Source: Corynebacterium gallinarum
GTDB lineage: Bacteria > Actinomycetota > Actinomycetes > Mycobacteriales > Mycobacteriaceae
Assembly (NCBI RefSeq): GCF_014837045.1
Contig: NZ_JACSPR010000003.1
Span: forward strand, 310,001 to 374,000
Length of the DNA stretch: 64,000 nucleotides
Direction of reading: 5' to 3'
Of this stretch, positions 40,853 to 49,938 are shown piece after piece. The translations under genes and the position numbers were made by a program. The notes beneath the pieces are model-generated. The model was not told the DNA's origin and did not search any database. It saw nothing but the letters and a program-made list of their open reading frames with translations. The first letter of the stretch is position 1, and every line of letters starts with the position of its first letter.

Positions 40853-41321
40853 GGTGTCCCTTCAGCATGGAAACAAGATGGTCAAGGAGTGGATCGATCA
40901 CGGCCACCGCATCGCGCGCGGCCCCCGTGGACCCGGGCAGCGCCATCACGAAGGTGGTACCCACCGTGCCGGCCACCGCGCGGGATAACACCGCGGTGGG
41001 CACCGATTCCATGCCCTTGGTCCAGAAGGCGTGCACGATGCCGGCCAGCTCGCGGTCGAGGTAGGGGGTGAGCAGTTCGGGGGTGCGGTCATCAGGGGTC
41101 AGGCCCGTGCCGCCGGAGATCAGCACCACATCCGGGCGGGTCCCCTCCTGCAGCACCTCGGCCAGCGCCCCCGGCAGGTCGGCGTCGGCCACCACGCGGG
41201 CATCCGGCACGTCGACCCCGCGCCCGCGCAGCCACTCCACCAGCAGCGCCCCGGAGCGGTCGGTGTACTCACCGGCCGCCGCGCGCGTGGAGCTGACCAG
41301 CACCAGGGCAGAAACGGTCAT
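40842..41321 (-). CDS. Molybdopterin adenylyltransferase family protein (MoaB/Mog)
   Basis: A 159-residue protein of the MoaB/Mog fold, which activates molybdopterin with ATP before molybdate insertion. The motif [15 protein letters not shown] and the final [11 protein letters not shown] turn bind the substrate. The ATG at 41321 overlaps the moaC stop as ATGA; the open frame continues upstream but this is moaC coding sequence. MoaB and Mog cannot be told apart with certainty here. Confidence 0.88.
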   Translation of the reverse strand: MTVSALVLVSSTRAAAGEYTDRSGALLVEWLRGRGVDVPDARVVADADLPGALAEVLQEGTRPDVVLISGGTGLTPDDRTPELLTPYLDRELAGIVHAFWTKGMESVPTAVLSRAVAGTVGTTFVMALPGSTGAARDAVAVIDPLLDHLVSMLKGHHDH

Positions 41322-41785
41322 ACCGACCAGTCCCCGGATTTCCCGCCGGTCTTGGCCAGCACGCGCACCCCGTCGATGACAGCCATCTTGTCCACGGCCT
41401 TGATCATGTCGTAGACGGTGAGCGCTGCGGTGGTCACGGCGGTCAGGGCCTCCATCTCCACGCCGGTGACCCCGCGGGTCTTCACGGAGGCCTCGATGCG
41501 CACACCGTCGGGCAGACGTTCGAAATCCACGGTGATCTTGCCCAGGGGGAGTGGGTGGCACAGGGGGATGATCTCAGGTGTTTTCTTCGCACCCATGATG
41601 CCGGCCACGCGCGCCACCGGCAGGGCGTCGCCCTTGGGCAGGTCGGCGGTGAAGAGTTTGTCCACCACATCGGCGCGGGTGCGCACGAAGCCCTCGGCCA
41701 CCGCGGTGCGGCTGGTCTCTGCCTTGGTGGTCACGTCCACCATGTGTGCGGAGCCGTCGGCACGCACGTGGGTCAGTTCGCTCAT
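41318..41785 (-). CDS. moaC: Cyclic pyranopterin monophosphate synthase
   Basis: A 155-residue protein that acts with MoaA on GTP-derived 3',8-cyclo-GTP to give cyclic pyranopterin monophosphate. The family block [16 protein letters not shown] at the front, IPLCHPLPL with its His, and the [22 protein letters not shown] helix are conserved. It lies 10 bp downstream of moeA. The partner moaA is not in the window and must be elsewhere. Confidence 0.95.
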   Translation of the reverse strand: MSELTHVRADGSAHMVDVTTKAETSRTAVAEGFVRTRADVVDKLFTADLPKGDALPVARVAGIMGAKKTPEIIPLCHPLPLGKITVDFERLPDGVRIEASVKTRGVTGVEMEALTAVTTAALTVYDMIKAVDKMAVIDGVRVLAKTGGKSGDWSV

Positions 41786-41795
41786 TGTTACTCCT

Positions 41796-42983
41796 CTAGC
41801 CCAGTGGATAGGTGTCCACGCTGTTTCCTGCCTCCACCGTAGTCCCCGCCGGCACCCGGATCAGGCAGGTTGCACCCGCGGCCTGCGCGAGCAGGTGCGA
41901 CGAGGTCCCCGGCAGCGGCGTGGCCACCAGACGCTTGTCGACGACCTCCCATCGCCCCCGCAGGAACTGATCCCGCCCGCCTGACAATCCCGTGGCTGGC
42001 GTGCCCATCTCGGCGACCACCGGGGTCAGTGGCTCACCGCGCAGCACCGGCGGGAGGAACAACACGAAGCTGACCAGCGTGGAGATCGGATTGCCGGGCA
42101 GGGCGATGACCGGTGTGTCGTGGAAGACCGCCAGCCCCTGCGGGCCACCGGGTTGCTGATCCACATGCCCGAACCAGGCACCCTCCCCGGGTTCCAGGAC
42201 CTGCCGGATCACCTCGAATTTCCCGTGGCTGATGCCCCCGGAGGTGATCACCGCATCGGGTTGGTACCGGTCGATGGCCTTCTCCAGCTGCTCGGCCAGG
42301 CGCGCCGGGTGGTCATCGGTGTGCAGCTGGGTGAGCACCTCCATCCCGTGACGTGTCGCGAGGGCACGCAGCAGGGGACCGTTGGCGTCGGGTATGGTGG
42401 CGGCCCCGCCGGAGTTGTTGATCTCCGCACCACCGGTGACCGTGATGATCCGCAACCGGCGCACCACCTCCACCGCGGTGATGCTCTGACTGGCCAGCAG
42501 GGCGATGTGGATGGGGGTGAGCTCGGTGCCGGCCGGGATGATCTCCTCACCTGCACGGATATCGGAGCCCTGCAGTCGGAGGAACTGCCCGGCCGGGGTG
42601 GCGGGCACGGTGACCCGCTCCGCGGTGAACTCACCGGGCTGGGTGTTTTCCACCGGGACGATGGCGGCGGTGCCAGTGGGGAGGCGGGCGCCGGTCATGA
42701 TGGGGCAGAAGGTGGCGTCGACAAGCCCGGAGGGGTACCACGTGGCGGGGTCGACCCCGGCGGCGATCGTCGGGCCGACGGGGAAGGTGCCGCCGGCCAG
42801 TTGCGCGCTGGTGAGGGCGAAGCCGTCCATCTGGGAGTTGTCGAAACGCGGGGAATCCCACGCCGCGGTGACCGGCGCGGTGGTGCGACGACCCAGCGCG
42901 GCGTGCAGATCCACCGTTTCCGCGCCGGGTGCGGGCAGCAGCGCGCGGATCGCCTCGACGTGGTGTTCCGGTGTGCGTGACAT
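41796..42983 (-). CDS. moeA: Molybdopterin molybdotransferase
   Basis: A 395-residue protein that inserts molybdate into adenylylated molybdopterin. The [15 protein letters not shown] segment is the MoeA signature. The MoCF-biosynthesis domain has [17 protein letters not shown]. The C-terminal domain IV (about 325-395) ends the protein. Start ATG 42983 lies 10 bp downstream of the modB end. Full length. Confidence 0.93.
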   Translation of the reverse strand: MSRTPEHHVEAIRALLPAPGAETVDLHAALGRRTTAPVTAAWDSPRFDNSQMDGFALTSAQLAGGTFPVGPTIAAGVDPATWYPSGLVDATFCPIMTGARLPTGTAAIVPVENTQPGEFTAERVTVPATPAGQFLRLQGSDIRAGEEIIPAGTELTPIHIALLASQSITAVEVVRRLRIITVTGGAEINNSGGAATIPDANGPLLRALATRHGMEVLTQLHTDDHPARLAEQLEKAIDRYQPDAVITSGGISHGKFEVIRQVLEPGEGAWFGHVDQQPGGPQGLAVFHDTPVIALPGNPISTLVSFVLFLPPVLRGEPLTPVVAEMGTPATGLSGGRDQFLRGRWEVVDKRLVATPLPGTSSHLLAQAAGATCLIRVPAGTTVEAGNSVDTYPLG

Positions 42984-42993
42984 GGTGGTCCTT

Positions 42994-43845
42994 TCAGCGG
43001 CGTTGACGTGAGATCATCCGGGTCACCCCGATGGCCCCGATGATCAGCACATACACCGCCAGCAGCATGATCACCGCCCCCAGGGCCTGATCCATGTCAT
43101 TGGAACTTAAGCCCAGCTCGATGTGCAGGGGGATGGTGCGGGTGACACCTGCGACGTTACCCGCGAAGGTCAGCGTCGCACCGTATTCACCCAGGGCGCG
43201 GGCGAACCCGAGGATCATCCCGGTGACCACCCCGGGCATGCTCAGTGGCAGGATCACCCGCCACATGACCTCCCAGCGTGTGGCACCCTCCGTGGCGGCG
43301 ATCTCCTCAAACCGCACCGGGATGCCCCGCAGCGCGGTGACCACCGTGGACACGAAGAATGGCAGCGCCACGAACACCTGGGTGATCACCACGGCGGTGG
43401 TGGTGAACGCGACCTGGACACCCACCTGGTCGAGGTGCTGGCCGAGCAGTCCGCGGCGACCCCACAGGAAGGTCAACGCCAGCCCGGAGACCACCGGGGA
43501 CAACACCAGCGGGGCGTAGACCAGCACCTGGATGCCCGCCACCCACCGCGGATGGTTACGGGCGTGGTGGTGCAGCGCCAGTGCCAGCGGGGAACCCAGC
43601 AGGGTGCAGATCACCGTGGCCAGCACCGCGGTGCGCAGGGAGAGCCCGAGGGTCTGCAGGGATTCCGGTTGGGTCAGTAACTCCCAGGAGCGGTGCCACG
43701 GGATGTTGAACAGTAGCGCCACCACCGGCCCCAGCAGAAACAGCAGGGCGAGCGTGGCGGGCAGCAGCAACCACCCGGGCAGGATGAGGTTGGGGACGCG
43801 CCCGGCGTCCCGTGCCCTATTCTGTACCGCTTGAACCGAAGCCAT
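42994..43845 (-). CDS. modB: Molybdate ABC transporter permease
   Basis: A 283-residue permease with six membrane helices and the BPD loop (EIAATEGATRWEVMWRVILPLSMPG). It carries about 25 polar residues before the first helix. The start ATG lies inside the modA gene, a 29-bp overlap, so translation is coupled. It forms the molybdate importer with ModA and ModC. Confidence 0.9.
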   Translation of the reverse strand: MASVQAVQNRARDAGRVPNLILPGWLLLPATLALLFLLGPVVALLFNIPWHRSWELLTQPESLQTLGLSLRTAVLATVICTLLGSPLALALHHHARNHPRWVAGIQVLVYAPLVLSPVVSGLALTFLWGRRGLLGQHLDQVGVQVAFTTTAVVITQVFVALPFFVSTVVTALRGIPVRFEEIAATEGATRWEVMWRVILPLSMPGVVTGMILGFARALGEYGATLTFAGNVAGVTRTIPLHIELGLSSNDMDQALGAVIMLLAVYVLIIGAIGVTRMISRQRR

Positions 43846-44605
43846 GATCAGTCAGGATATCCGCTGCGGCCTCGGAGGACAGGAAGTCGGCGACGGCGCG
43901 GGCGGCCGGGTTGTCCCGACCCGTGGTGGTCAGGGCCAGGGGGTAGGTGGTGTCGACCTCCCCCTCCAGGTCGATGACGGTGACATTCTGCGTGGCGGCG
44001 AGCGCGGCCGCGTCGGTGGCGTAGATGAACCCGGCATCCACTTCGCCGGTGGAGATCTTCATCGACACATCCGAGACGGCGGCCTCCTCGGTGGTGCGGC
44101 CCGGCTGCACCCCGGCCTCCTCCAGTGCCACGCGGGCCAGTGCACCGCAGGGCACCTCGGGGGCGCACAGCGCGATGAGGTCATCGCTGATGTCGGCCAC
44201 CGTGGAGATCTCCCCGGGGTTGGCCGGCGCGGTGGCCAGGACCAGGCGGTTGGTGGCGATCACCTCAGGCTGCGCACCGGCGAACTCCGGCAGGCCCAGG
44301 GCGGTGGCCATGGTGGCGGCATCGGCGGAGATGAACACATCGGCCGGGGCACCCTCGGCGATCTGGCGCACCAGGGCGGGGGAGCCGGCGAAGTTGAACA
44401 CCAGGTCCGCATTGGGGTGTGCCGCGGTGAAGGCTACTGCGAGGTCATCGGCTGCGGTGCTGAGGGAGGCGGCGGCGAAGATATGGACGGTGTCGCTGGT
44501 GTCCCCGGACCCCGTGCAGGCGGTCAGCGCACCGGCGAGTGCGAGGGCCCCGGTCGTGCCTAGGATGCGTCGGATGCGTCGGGTGTGTCGGAACTCTTGC
44601 TTCAC
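43817..44605 (-). CDS. modA: Molybdate-binding lipoprotein
   Basis: A 262-residue lipoprotein. The signal peptide has an Arg-rich n-region and ends in a lipobox LTAC at about residue 29. The mature protein starts with the ModA pattern VHIFAAASLSTAADDL; LVFNFAGSPALVRQIAEGAPADVFISAD carries the oxyanion-binding Ser. It is the first gene of the run modA-modB-moeA-moaC-mog-moaE-moeB. It is divergent from moaD, with a 67-bp AT-rich region between that probably holds both promoters. Confidence 0.93.
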   Translation of the reverse strand: MKQEFRHTRRIRRILGTTGALALAGALTACTGSGDTSDTVHIFAAASLSTAADDLAVAFTAAHPNADLVFNFAGSPALVRQIAEGAPADVFISADAATMATALGLPEFAGAQPEVIATNRLVLATAPANPGEISTVADISDDLIALCAPEVPCGALARVALEEAGVQPGRTTEEAAVSDVSMKISTGEVDAGFIYATDAAALAATQNVTVIDLEGEVDTTYPLALTTTGRDNPAARAVADFLSSEAAADILTDHGFGSSGTE

Positions 44606-44672
44606 GCTGCGGCCTTTCCTACCATGGGGTCAAGGTTAAATAATCGCATCTAAGAAGGCGTGTGAACAGGCC

Positions 44673-44930
44673 ATGGAGATCCACTATTTCGCAGCTGCCC
44701 GCGCCGCCCGGGGTGTGGACCGGGAGGGCGTCGACAAGCAGGAGGGCACCCTCGGGGACCTGCTCGCCGACCTCGGCCGGGAACACACCGACACCACGGC
44801 CGCCGGGATGACGCTCGCGCAGGTCTTCGACCGCTGCACCTTCCTCATCGACGGGCGCTCCGCCCAGCCCGACACCACCCTGGTCGGCGCCTCGCGGGTG
44901 GATGTGCTGCCCCCCTTCGCGGGTGGTTAG
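44673..44930 (+). CDS. moaD: Molybdopterin synthase sulfur carrier subunit
   Basis: An 85-residue beta-grasp protein ending in the obligate Gly-Gly (PPFAGG), the site that MoeB adenylates and the rhodanese domain loads with sulfur. It starts at the ATG at 44673 and is transcribed opposite to all other molybdenum genes here. Its 3' end overlaps the modC stop by 4 bp. MoaE, its synthase partner, is encoded 3.8 kb away on the other strand. Confidence 0.93.
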   Translation: MEIHYFAAARAARGVDREGVDKQEGTLGDLLADLGREHTDTTAAGMTLAQVFDRCTFLIDGRSAQPDTTLVGASRVDVLPPFAGG

Positions 44931-45847
44931 GCCGGGAACGTGAACACCCGGCGGGGCTCCAGGCGCACGGTGTCTCCGGGGCCGAGCGGGACGTCGGACA
45001 CCCCTGCACCGGTTGCCGTGCGGATCAACCACCCCGGCCCCAGGTAGACGGCCTCCTGCACGGGAATCCCGCCCGGGTCAGGGGTCACCGTCACCTCCTC
45101 CGGTCGCGTCGCCGTGACTTGGCCGCCCTGCTTATCGACGTTCATTTCCGCCCGCCCCAGAAACCCCGCCACGAACAGACTGTCCGGGGCCTCCACCAGC
45201 TGCTGCGGGGTACCCGCCTGGGCCACCCGGCCCTCGTGGAGGATGACCATCTGATCCGCCAGGGCGAAGGCCTCTTCTAGGGAATGGGTGATGTAGACAA
45301 AGGTCAGGCCCAGTTCGCGCTGGATCCCACGCAGATCCGCCACAATCCCCCGGGCGAGCTGCCCATCGAGGTGGGCCATCGGTTCGTCGAAGAGATAGAC
45401 CTGCACCTCCCGCACCAGCGCGCGGGCGATCCCCGCCCGCTGACGCTGACCCCCGGACAACCCCGCCACGCGCCGGGAGGCCAGGTGATCGATGTGCAGC
45501 ATCTCCAGCACCCGCCCGACGCGTCTCTCCACCTGCGGGCGTGGTGTGCGGGCGGCGCGCAGACGCAGCGGGAAGGCGACATTCTCCGCGACCGTGAGAT
45601 GCGGATACAGGGGTGCGTCCTGGAAACACAGCGCCGTGGCACCCAGGGTGACCGGCTGCCCATCGATGCTCACCTCACCGGCATCGGGGGCATCCAACCC
45701 GGCGAGCATCCGCAGCAGGGTGGTCTTCCCGCCACCGGAGGGCCCCACCATGACGGTGATGGACCCGGTGGGCACGTCCAGGCTCACCTCATCCAGGGCC
45801 CTGACCTGCCCGAATATCCGGGTGACCCCGTCAATGCGCAGCGACAC
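44927..45847 (-). CDS. modC: Molybdate ABC transporter ATP-binding protein
   Basis: A 306-residue ABC ATPase. Walker A is GPSGGGKT, signature LSGGQRQRAGIARAL, Walker B VYLFDEPMAHLD, with the switch His in ITHSLEEA. The C-terminal 75 residues form a TOBE-like regulatory domain. The overall sequence also resembles sugar/glycerol-phosphate importer ATPases, but its neighbours modAB and moaD make molybdate the likely cargo. It is separated from modA by the antisense moaD gene. Confidence 0.82.
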   Translation of the reverse strand: MSLRIDGVTRIFGQVRALDEVSLDVPTGSITVMVGPSGGGKTTLLRMLAGLDAPDAGEVSIDGQPVTLGATALCFQDAPLYPHLTVAENVAFPLRLRAARTPRPQVERRVGRVLEMLHIDHLASRRVAGLSGGQRQRAGIARALVREVQVYLFDEPMAHLDGQLARGIVADLRGIQRELGLTFVYITHSLEEAFALADQMVILHEGRVAQAGTPQQLVEAPDSLFVAGFLGRAEMNVDKQGGQVTATRPEEVTVTPDPGGIPVQEAVYLGPGWLIRTATGAGVSDVPLGPGDTVRLEPRRVFTFPA

Positions 45848-45854
45848 GGTGGTA

Positions 45855-46274
45855 TCAGCCCCTGCGCCCGCCGAGCAGGCCGGTTATCGGTCCGAGGATC
45901 CAGTTGACCACCGTGATGATCAGCGCGCCTCCTGCAGCGGAGGCGAAATCGGTGATGTGCAGGCCAAGGCCCAGCAGGTTGGAGACCCACTCCGCAAGAA
46001 GAAAGATCACGGCATTGATCACCAGCAGGAACAACCCGAGGGTGACGATGGTCAGAGGCAGTCCGATGAGCTTGAGCACCGGTTTCACCGTGGCGTTGAG
46101 CACCACGATGATGGCGGCCACACCGAGGAAGACCAAGATGGTGTCATATTCACCATTGGCGTAGAACGGTTGTACCGGGGTGGTGATGGAGATACCTGAA
46201 ATGAGCTGGATCGCCACCCACAGTGCCACCGCGGTGGCGGCGGTGCGGACGAGAAAGCCCCAGATGCTACCCAT
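45855..46274 (-). CDS. YvlD/phage-holin-4 superfamily membrane protein
   Basis: A 139-residue protein with four hydrophobic helices and the typical NATVKPVLKLIGLPLTIVTLGLFLLVINA core of the PF04020 family. Despite the phage-holin name, these are chromosomal membrane proteins of unknown role. It begins 8 bp inside the pat gene and ends 8 bp before modC on the same strand, so the three probably form an operon. Confidence 0.82.
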   Translation of the reverse strand: MGSIWGFLVRTAATAVALWVAIQLISGISITTPVQPFYANGEYDTILVFLGVAAIIVVLNATVKPVLKLIGLPLTIVTLGLFLLVINAVIFLLAEWVSNLLGLGLHITDFASAAGGALIITVVNWILGPITGLLGGRRG

Positions 46275-47295
46275 TGTGGACAGCCTCCCAGGCCTGGATC
46301 AGCCGATCGGTCTCGGCGGCGTTGGTCACGGTGATGCGCGCGCCTTCCGGGAAGGCGCGGATGATCACGCCGTGCTCCGCCAGCTTGCCCGCGAGTGCTG
46401 CCGCGTCCTCGTCCGGCAGCCATACGAAGTTGGCCTGGCTGGGAGCAGCACCCACGATCTGCGCCACGCGCTCCCGTTCAGCGACGACCTCCTCCGTGCG
46501 TTCCAACAGTTCATCGGCGGCATCGAGGGAGGCGATCGCGGCAGCCTGGGCCAGGGAACTGACCGCGAAAGGAATGGCGACCTTGTTCAGTGCGCCAATA
46601 AGATCCGGGTTGCCGAAGGCGTAGCCCACCCGCACCCCGGCCAGACCATAGGCCTTGGAAAAGGTCCGCAGGCCGATCACATTCGGATAGCGCTGCACGG
46701 CCTCGGTAGCCACGGGGGAATCCTCCGCCCGGTTGAACTCAAAATAGGCCTCATCCAGACCCACCACCACATCAGCTGGGACACGCTGCATGAAAGCCTC
46801 GAACTGTTCCTCGGTGAAGGTGGTGCCGGAGGGGTTATTCGGATTGCACAGGAAAATCAGGCGGGTGCGCTCGGTGATGGCATCGATCATCCCATCCAGA
46901 TCATGTTCCTGGGTCTCCGGCAGCAGCGGGATCGGCACAGCCGTGGCACCGGCCACGCGGGCGAAGATGGGGTAGGCCTCGAAGCTGCGCCACGGGAAGA
47001 TAACCTCATCCCCGTCTGCGCAGGTGGCCTGCACCAGCTGCTGACACAGTGCGGAGGAACCGCATCCCACCGTGATCTGTTCCGGGGCCAGTTCCAGGTG
47101 CTCCGCCAGCACCCCGCGCAGCTCGACCGCACCCATGTCCGGGTAACGGTTGGCGCTGGTGGCAGCCTCGGTGATCGCTGACACCGCCGCGGGCAGCGGG
47201 GTGAAGGCAACTTCATTGGAAGACAGCTTGAGGGCGTCCTCGGTGGTTTTTCCGGGAACATAGGTGGGTATATCGGTCAGATCAGCGCGAATCAT
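46267..47295 (-). CDS. pat: Aromatic amino-acid / histidinol-phosphate-type aminotransferase
   Basis: A 342-residue PLP enzyme of the fold-type I HisC group, resembling the C. glutamicum phenylalanine aminotransferase Pat. Lys214 in TFSKAYG binds PLP, NPNNPSG lies at 151-157 and the Asp in LDEAYFEF binds the pyridine nitrogen. It probably transaminates phenylpyruvate or prephenate in Phe/Tyr synthesis, near tyrA. Start ATG 47295. It overlaps the next downstream gene by 8 bp. Confidence 0.88.
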   Translation of the reverse strand: MIRADLTDIPTYVPGKTTEDALKLSSNEVAFTPLPAAVSAITEAATSANRYPDMGAVELRGVLAEHLELAPEQITVGCGSSALCQQLVQATCADGDEVIFPWRSFEAYPIFARVAGATAVPIPLLPETQEHDLDGMIDAITERTRLIFLCNPNNPSGTTFTEEQFEAFMQRVPADVVVGLDEAYFEFNRAEDSPVATEAVQRYPNVIGLRTFSKAYGLAGVRVGYAFGNPDLIGALNKVAIPFAVSSLAQAAAIASLDAADELLERTEEVVAERERVAQIVGAAPSQANFVWLPDEDAAALAGKLAEHGVIIRAFPEGARITVTNAAETDRLIQAWEAVHNG

Positions 47296-47442
47296 AAAAC
47301 CAACCCTACTAGCGGGGGTGGACGCAGTACCTGCACCCGGCCAGCAACAGGAAAAATACAGCTGTAGCCACCTAATTTGTCTAAATCCGCGAACGGGCGG
47401 TACTGTACTAAACGGTCATATCAACCATGTCGGTATGACCAT

Positions 47443-47531
47443 GGAGACGTGCCAGAGCGGCCGAATGGGGCTCACTGCTAATGAGTTGTCCTCTTAACGG
47501 AGGACCGGAGGTTCAAATCCTCTCGTCTCCG
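47443..47531 (+). tRNA. tRNA-Ser(GCU)
   Basis: Acceptor arms 47443-47449 and 47524-47530 (GGAGACG/CGTCTCC) pair fully. The anticodon loop is C-T-GCT-A-A and a long variable arm lies between. CCA not encoded. It precedes tRNA-Arg by 33 bp. Confidence 0.95.
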
Positions 47532-47564
47532 CTCTTCGAGCCTTGTTTATAAGGTCGAGGGTCT

Positions 47565-47640
47565 GCGCCCGTAGCTCAACGGATAGAGCATCTGACTACG
47601 GATCAGAAGGTTGGGGGTTCGAATCCCTCCGGGCGCACCA
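47565..47640 (+). tRNA. tRNA-Arg(ACG), copy 1
   Basis: Arms GCGCCCG/CGGGCGC pair. Anticodon loop C-T-ACG-G-A gives ACG, which TadA in this window would convert to ICG. The CCA end is encoded at 47638-47640. The tRNA body is identical to copy 2 at 49744. Confidence 0.96.
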
Positions 47641-47645
47641 TAGGG

Positions 47646-47684
47646 AAACATCCCGGTTGAGCTGACTGCTCAACCGGGATGTTT
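47646..47684 (+). terminator. Terminator after the tRNA-Ser/tRNA-Arg pair
   Basis: Perfect 17-bp arms 47646-47662 and 47668-47684 (AAACATCCCGGTTGAGC type) with a 5-base loop, followed by GTCTTT. It starts 5 bp after the tRNA. Confidence 0.85.
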
Positions 47685-47990
47685 GTCTTTCCGCCGTCTT
47701 ACCTGCGCCGGGGAGGAATGGGGAAGGGGTTTCCCGGATGTGCGCATGGCGTACAAAGTGTTGTTTTCGGCAGGGTTCACTTTCGTCGATGGGGGTGGCC
47801 ATTGGGGTTGGACAGTTAAATTTCAGTCTGTCAACAGGTAATCGCAATCATGCAGGTTGTGTCGCATGTAACCCCCATCAGTCAATTTGATCACATCATA
47901 TTCTCTTAGTGTCCTTTGCATTCTGATTAACTGGCGGGGTTAGGATTCCCGGGTCTCAAAAAGGCAGTTCAGAAAAGGAGGAAGATGGCG
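47685..47990 (+). promoter_or_regulatory. Untranslated region upstream of the dicarboxylate symporter
   Basis: A 306-bp stretch without a supportable gene. It contains a weak inverted repeat TGAT-CAC-ATCA at 47888-47898, AT-rich sequence near 47880-47930, and the AAGGAGG ribosome site at 47975-47981. A promoter is expected here but no convincing -35/-10 pair can be chosen by eye. Confidence 0.4.
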
Positions 47991-49583
47991 ATGAGCGCAA
48001 CTGAAACGAAAGAAGGCTCTACCGGGGGTGCCGGTGATGTCGGTGAGGTGATGCGGGTCGGGAACCGGAGGGAATGGCACCGCCGGGCCCGCGGTCTGGT
48101 CACAGGTGTGGTGTTGGCACTACTGGTCTACCTGTTCTTCCCCTCTAATGCCGTGGAGGTTGTGGCAGGGTCTGCCGGTTTCGACCCGGAAGCTGACTAC
48201 TCCCGTGATGCCATGCGCATCACCGCTGCCACCACCGTGCTGATGGGTGCCTGGTGGATGACCGAGGCGATACCGCTGCCAGCCACCGCACTGATTCCCT
48301 TGATTGCCTTTCCGCTGTTCCAGGTGTCCTCCTTCGCTGATGCCGCCTCGCCCTATGCCAACCCAACCATTTTCCTGTTCCTGGGTGGCTTCCTGCTAGC
48401 ACTTGGTCTGCAGAAGTGGGATCTGCACCGCCGCATGGCACTTGCGGTCGTGCTTGCCGTAGGCACCAAACCCAAGCAGCTGGTGCTGGGTTTCATGATT
48501 GCCACCGGATTCCTGTCGATGTGGGTCTCCAATACCGCCACCGCCGTGGTCATGCTGCCGATTGGCATGTCAGTTCTGGTCCTCACCGCAGAAACCGTCG
48601 GTGGAATGAAGAATCAGAAGAAGTTTGCCACCGGTCTCATGTTGGCCATCGCCTACGCCGCCTCCATTGGGTCTGTGGGCACCCTCATTGGTACCCCGCC
48701 GAATGCACTATTGGCAGCCTATATGTCCGAGTCCCACGACATCACCATCGGCTTCGGCCAGTGGATGCTCGTCGGTGTGCCGATCGCGATCATCTTCACC
48801 GTCCTGGCCTGGCTGGTGCTGACCACCGTGTTCAAGCCTGAGATCGATGAGATCCCCGGTGGCAAGGAACTGATCCGGGAGGAGATCAAGAAGTTGGGCC
48901 CCTGGACCACGCCACAGATCACCGTGGGCATCGTTTTCCTCGCTGCCGCCCTGGCCTGGGTTTTCGTTCCGCTCATCCTGGACTGGACCGGCTCCGAGCT
49001 GGCCATCCACGATGCCATGATCGGCATCATCGCCGGTGTCCTCCTGTTCACCATTCCCGCAAATTTCAAAAATGGTGAGCGTCTGCTGGACTGGAAGACC
49101 GCCAATGAAACCCCCTGGGATGTGCTCATCCTCTTCGGTGGTGGCCTGTCCCTGTCCGCCATGTTCACCCAGACGGGCTTGTCCCTCTGGATCGGTGAAC
49201 TGGCCAAGAACCTGGAGGCTCTGCCGATCATCCTGCTGATCTTCGCGGTGTCCGCCCTGGTGCTCTTCCTCACCGAATTCACCTCCAACACCGCCACCGC
49301 CGCAACGTTCCTCCCGATTATGGGTGGTGTCGCCGTAGGTATCGGCCTCACCGCCGGTGGCGAGCAGAATGTTCTGCTGCTGACCATCCCGGTCGCCCTG
49401 TCCGCAACCTGCGCCTTCATGCTGCCCGTCGCGACCCCGCCGAATGCCATCGCCTTCGGTTCCGGTTATGTCAAGATCGGTGAGATGGTCAAGGGTGGCC
49501 TGTGGCTCAACCTCATCGCCGTCGTGCTGATCACCGTCTTCACCTATCTGGTCGCCATCCCCGTCTTCGGGATTGTCCTTTAA
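47991..49583 (+). CDS. dccT: DASS-family Na+/dicarboxylate symporter
   Basis: A 530-residue transporter of the SLC13/DASS group, resembling the C. glutamicum succinate/fumarate/malate importer DccT. About 11-12 hydrophobic segments. The two SNT signature turns (WVSNTATAVVMLPIG and EFTSNTATAATFLPI) and the TPPNA loops (LIGTPPNALLA and VATPPNAIAF) form the sodium and substrate sites in duplicate. The ATG at 47991 is nine bases from AAGGAGG; the ATG at 47985 is too close. About 50 polar N-terminal residues precede helix 1. Flanked by identical tRNA-Arg genes. Confidence 0.9.
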   Translation: MSATETKEGSTGGAGDVGEVMRVGNRREWHRRARGLVTGVVLALLVYLFFPSNAVEVVAGSAGFDPEADYSRDAMRITAATTVLMGAWWMTEAIPLPATALIPLIAFPLFQVSSFADAASPYANPTIFLFLGGFLLALGLQKWDLHRRMALAVVLAVGTKPKQLVLGFMIATGFLSMWVSNTATAVVMLPIGMSVLVLTAETVGGMKNQKKFATGLMLAIAYAASIGSVGTLIGTPPNALLAAYMSESHDITIGFGQWMLVGVPIAIIFTVLAWLVLTTVFKPEIDEIPGGKELIREEIKKLGPWTTPQITVGIVFLAAALAWVFVPLILDWTGSELAIHDAMIGIIAGVLLFTIPANFKNGERLLDWKTANETPWDVLILFGGGLSLSAMFTQTGLSLWIGELAKNLEALPIILLIFAVSALVLFLTEFTSNTATAATFLPIMGGVAVGIGLTAGGEQNVLLLTIPVALSATCAFMLPVATPPNAIAFGSGYVKIGEMVKGGLWLNLIAVVLITVFTYLVAIPVFGIVL

Positions 49584-49610
49584 TAACAGGTGACCTCTGC
49601 GTGAATGTTG

Positions 49611-49645
49611 AACCCGCACCCCGGCTTTCCCAGGGTGCGGGTTTT
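49611..49645 (+). terminator. Terminator after dccT
   Basis: Arms 49611-49621 and 49633-49643 (AACCCGCACCC type) pair perfectly around an 11-base loop; TTTT at 49642-49645. Confidence 0.8.
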
Positions 49646-49743
49646 CCTCTTCCCCGGCGCATGAGCTGCGGATTTGTAGGAAAATAGAACCCGGTGTAAT
49701 GTAATCAGTCGTTGCAGAGAGCGCGTAAGCCACAATCTGCACT

Positions 49744-49816
49744 GCGCCCGTAGCTCAACGGATAGAGCATCTGACTACGGATCAGAAGGTTGGGGGTTCG
49801 AATCCCTCCGGGCGCA
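49744..49816 (+). tRNA. tRNA-Arg(ACG), copy 2
   Basis: The gene body is identical to tRNA-Arg at 47565-47637 as far as I can read. Here the bases after the discriminator are CAA, so the CCA end must be added after transcription, unlike copy 1. Confidence 0.96.
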
Positions 49817-49825
49817 CAATGCAGA

Positions 49826-49858
49826 AAAATCCCAGCCGATCAGGCTGGGATTTTTTTT
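49826..49858 (+). terminator. Terminator after tRNA-Arg copy 2
   Basis: Arms 49826-49837 and 49843-49854 (AAAATCCCAGCC type) with a 5-base loop, ending in a run of eight T (49851-49858). Confidence 0.9.
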
Positions 49859-49938
49859 GCTTGTCGACGCCCCCTCGCCCACCCGTACCCCCGGCAGGTG
49901 CGGGGAGCGCGCGGTGGTCGGGGCGTCGACAAGCAGGG

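Noticed and set aside
45855..46274. Phage holin, hence prophage
   Set aside because: The phage-holin-4 name covers chromosomal YvlD-like proteins; no integrase, capsid, terminase or lysis gene is near.
47596..47847. 83-residue frame on the minus strand ending RRDSNPQPSDP
   Set aside because: This is the well-known false translation of tRNA antisense sequence, here of tRNA-Arg.
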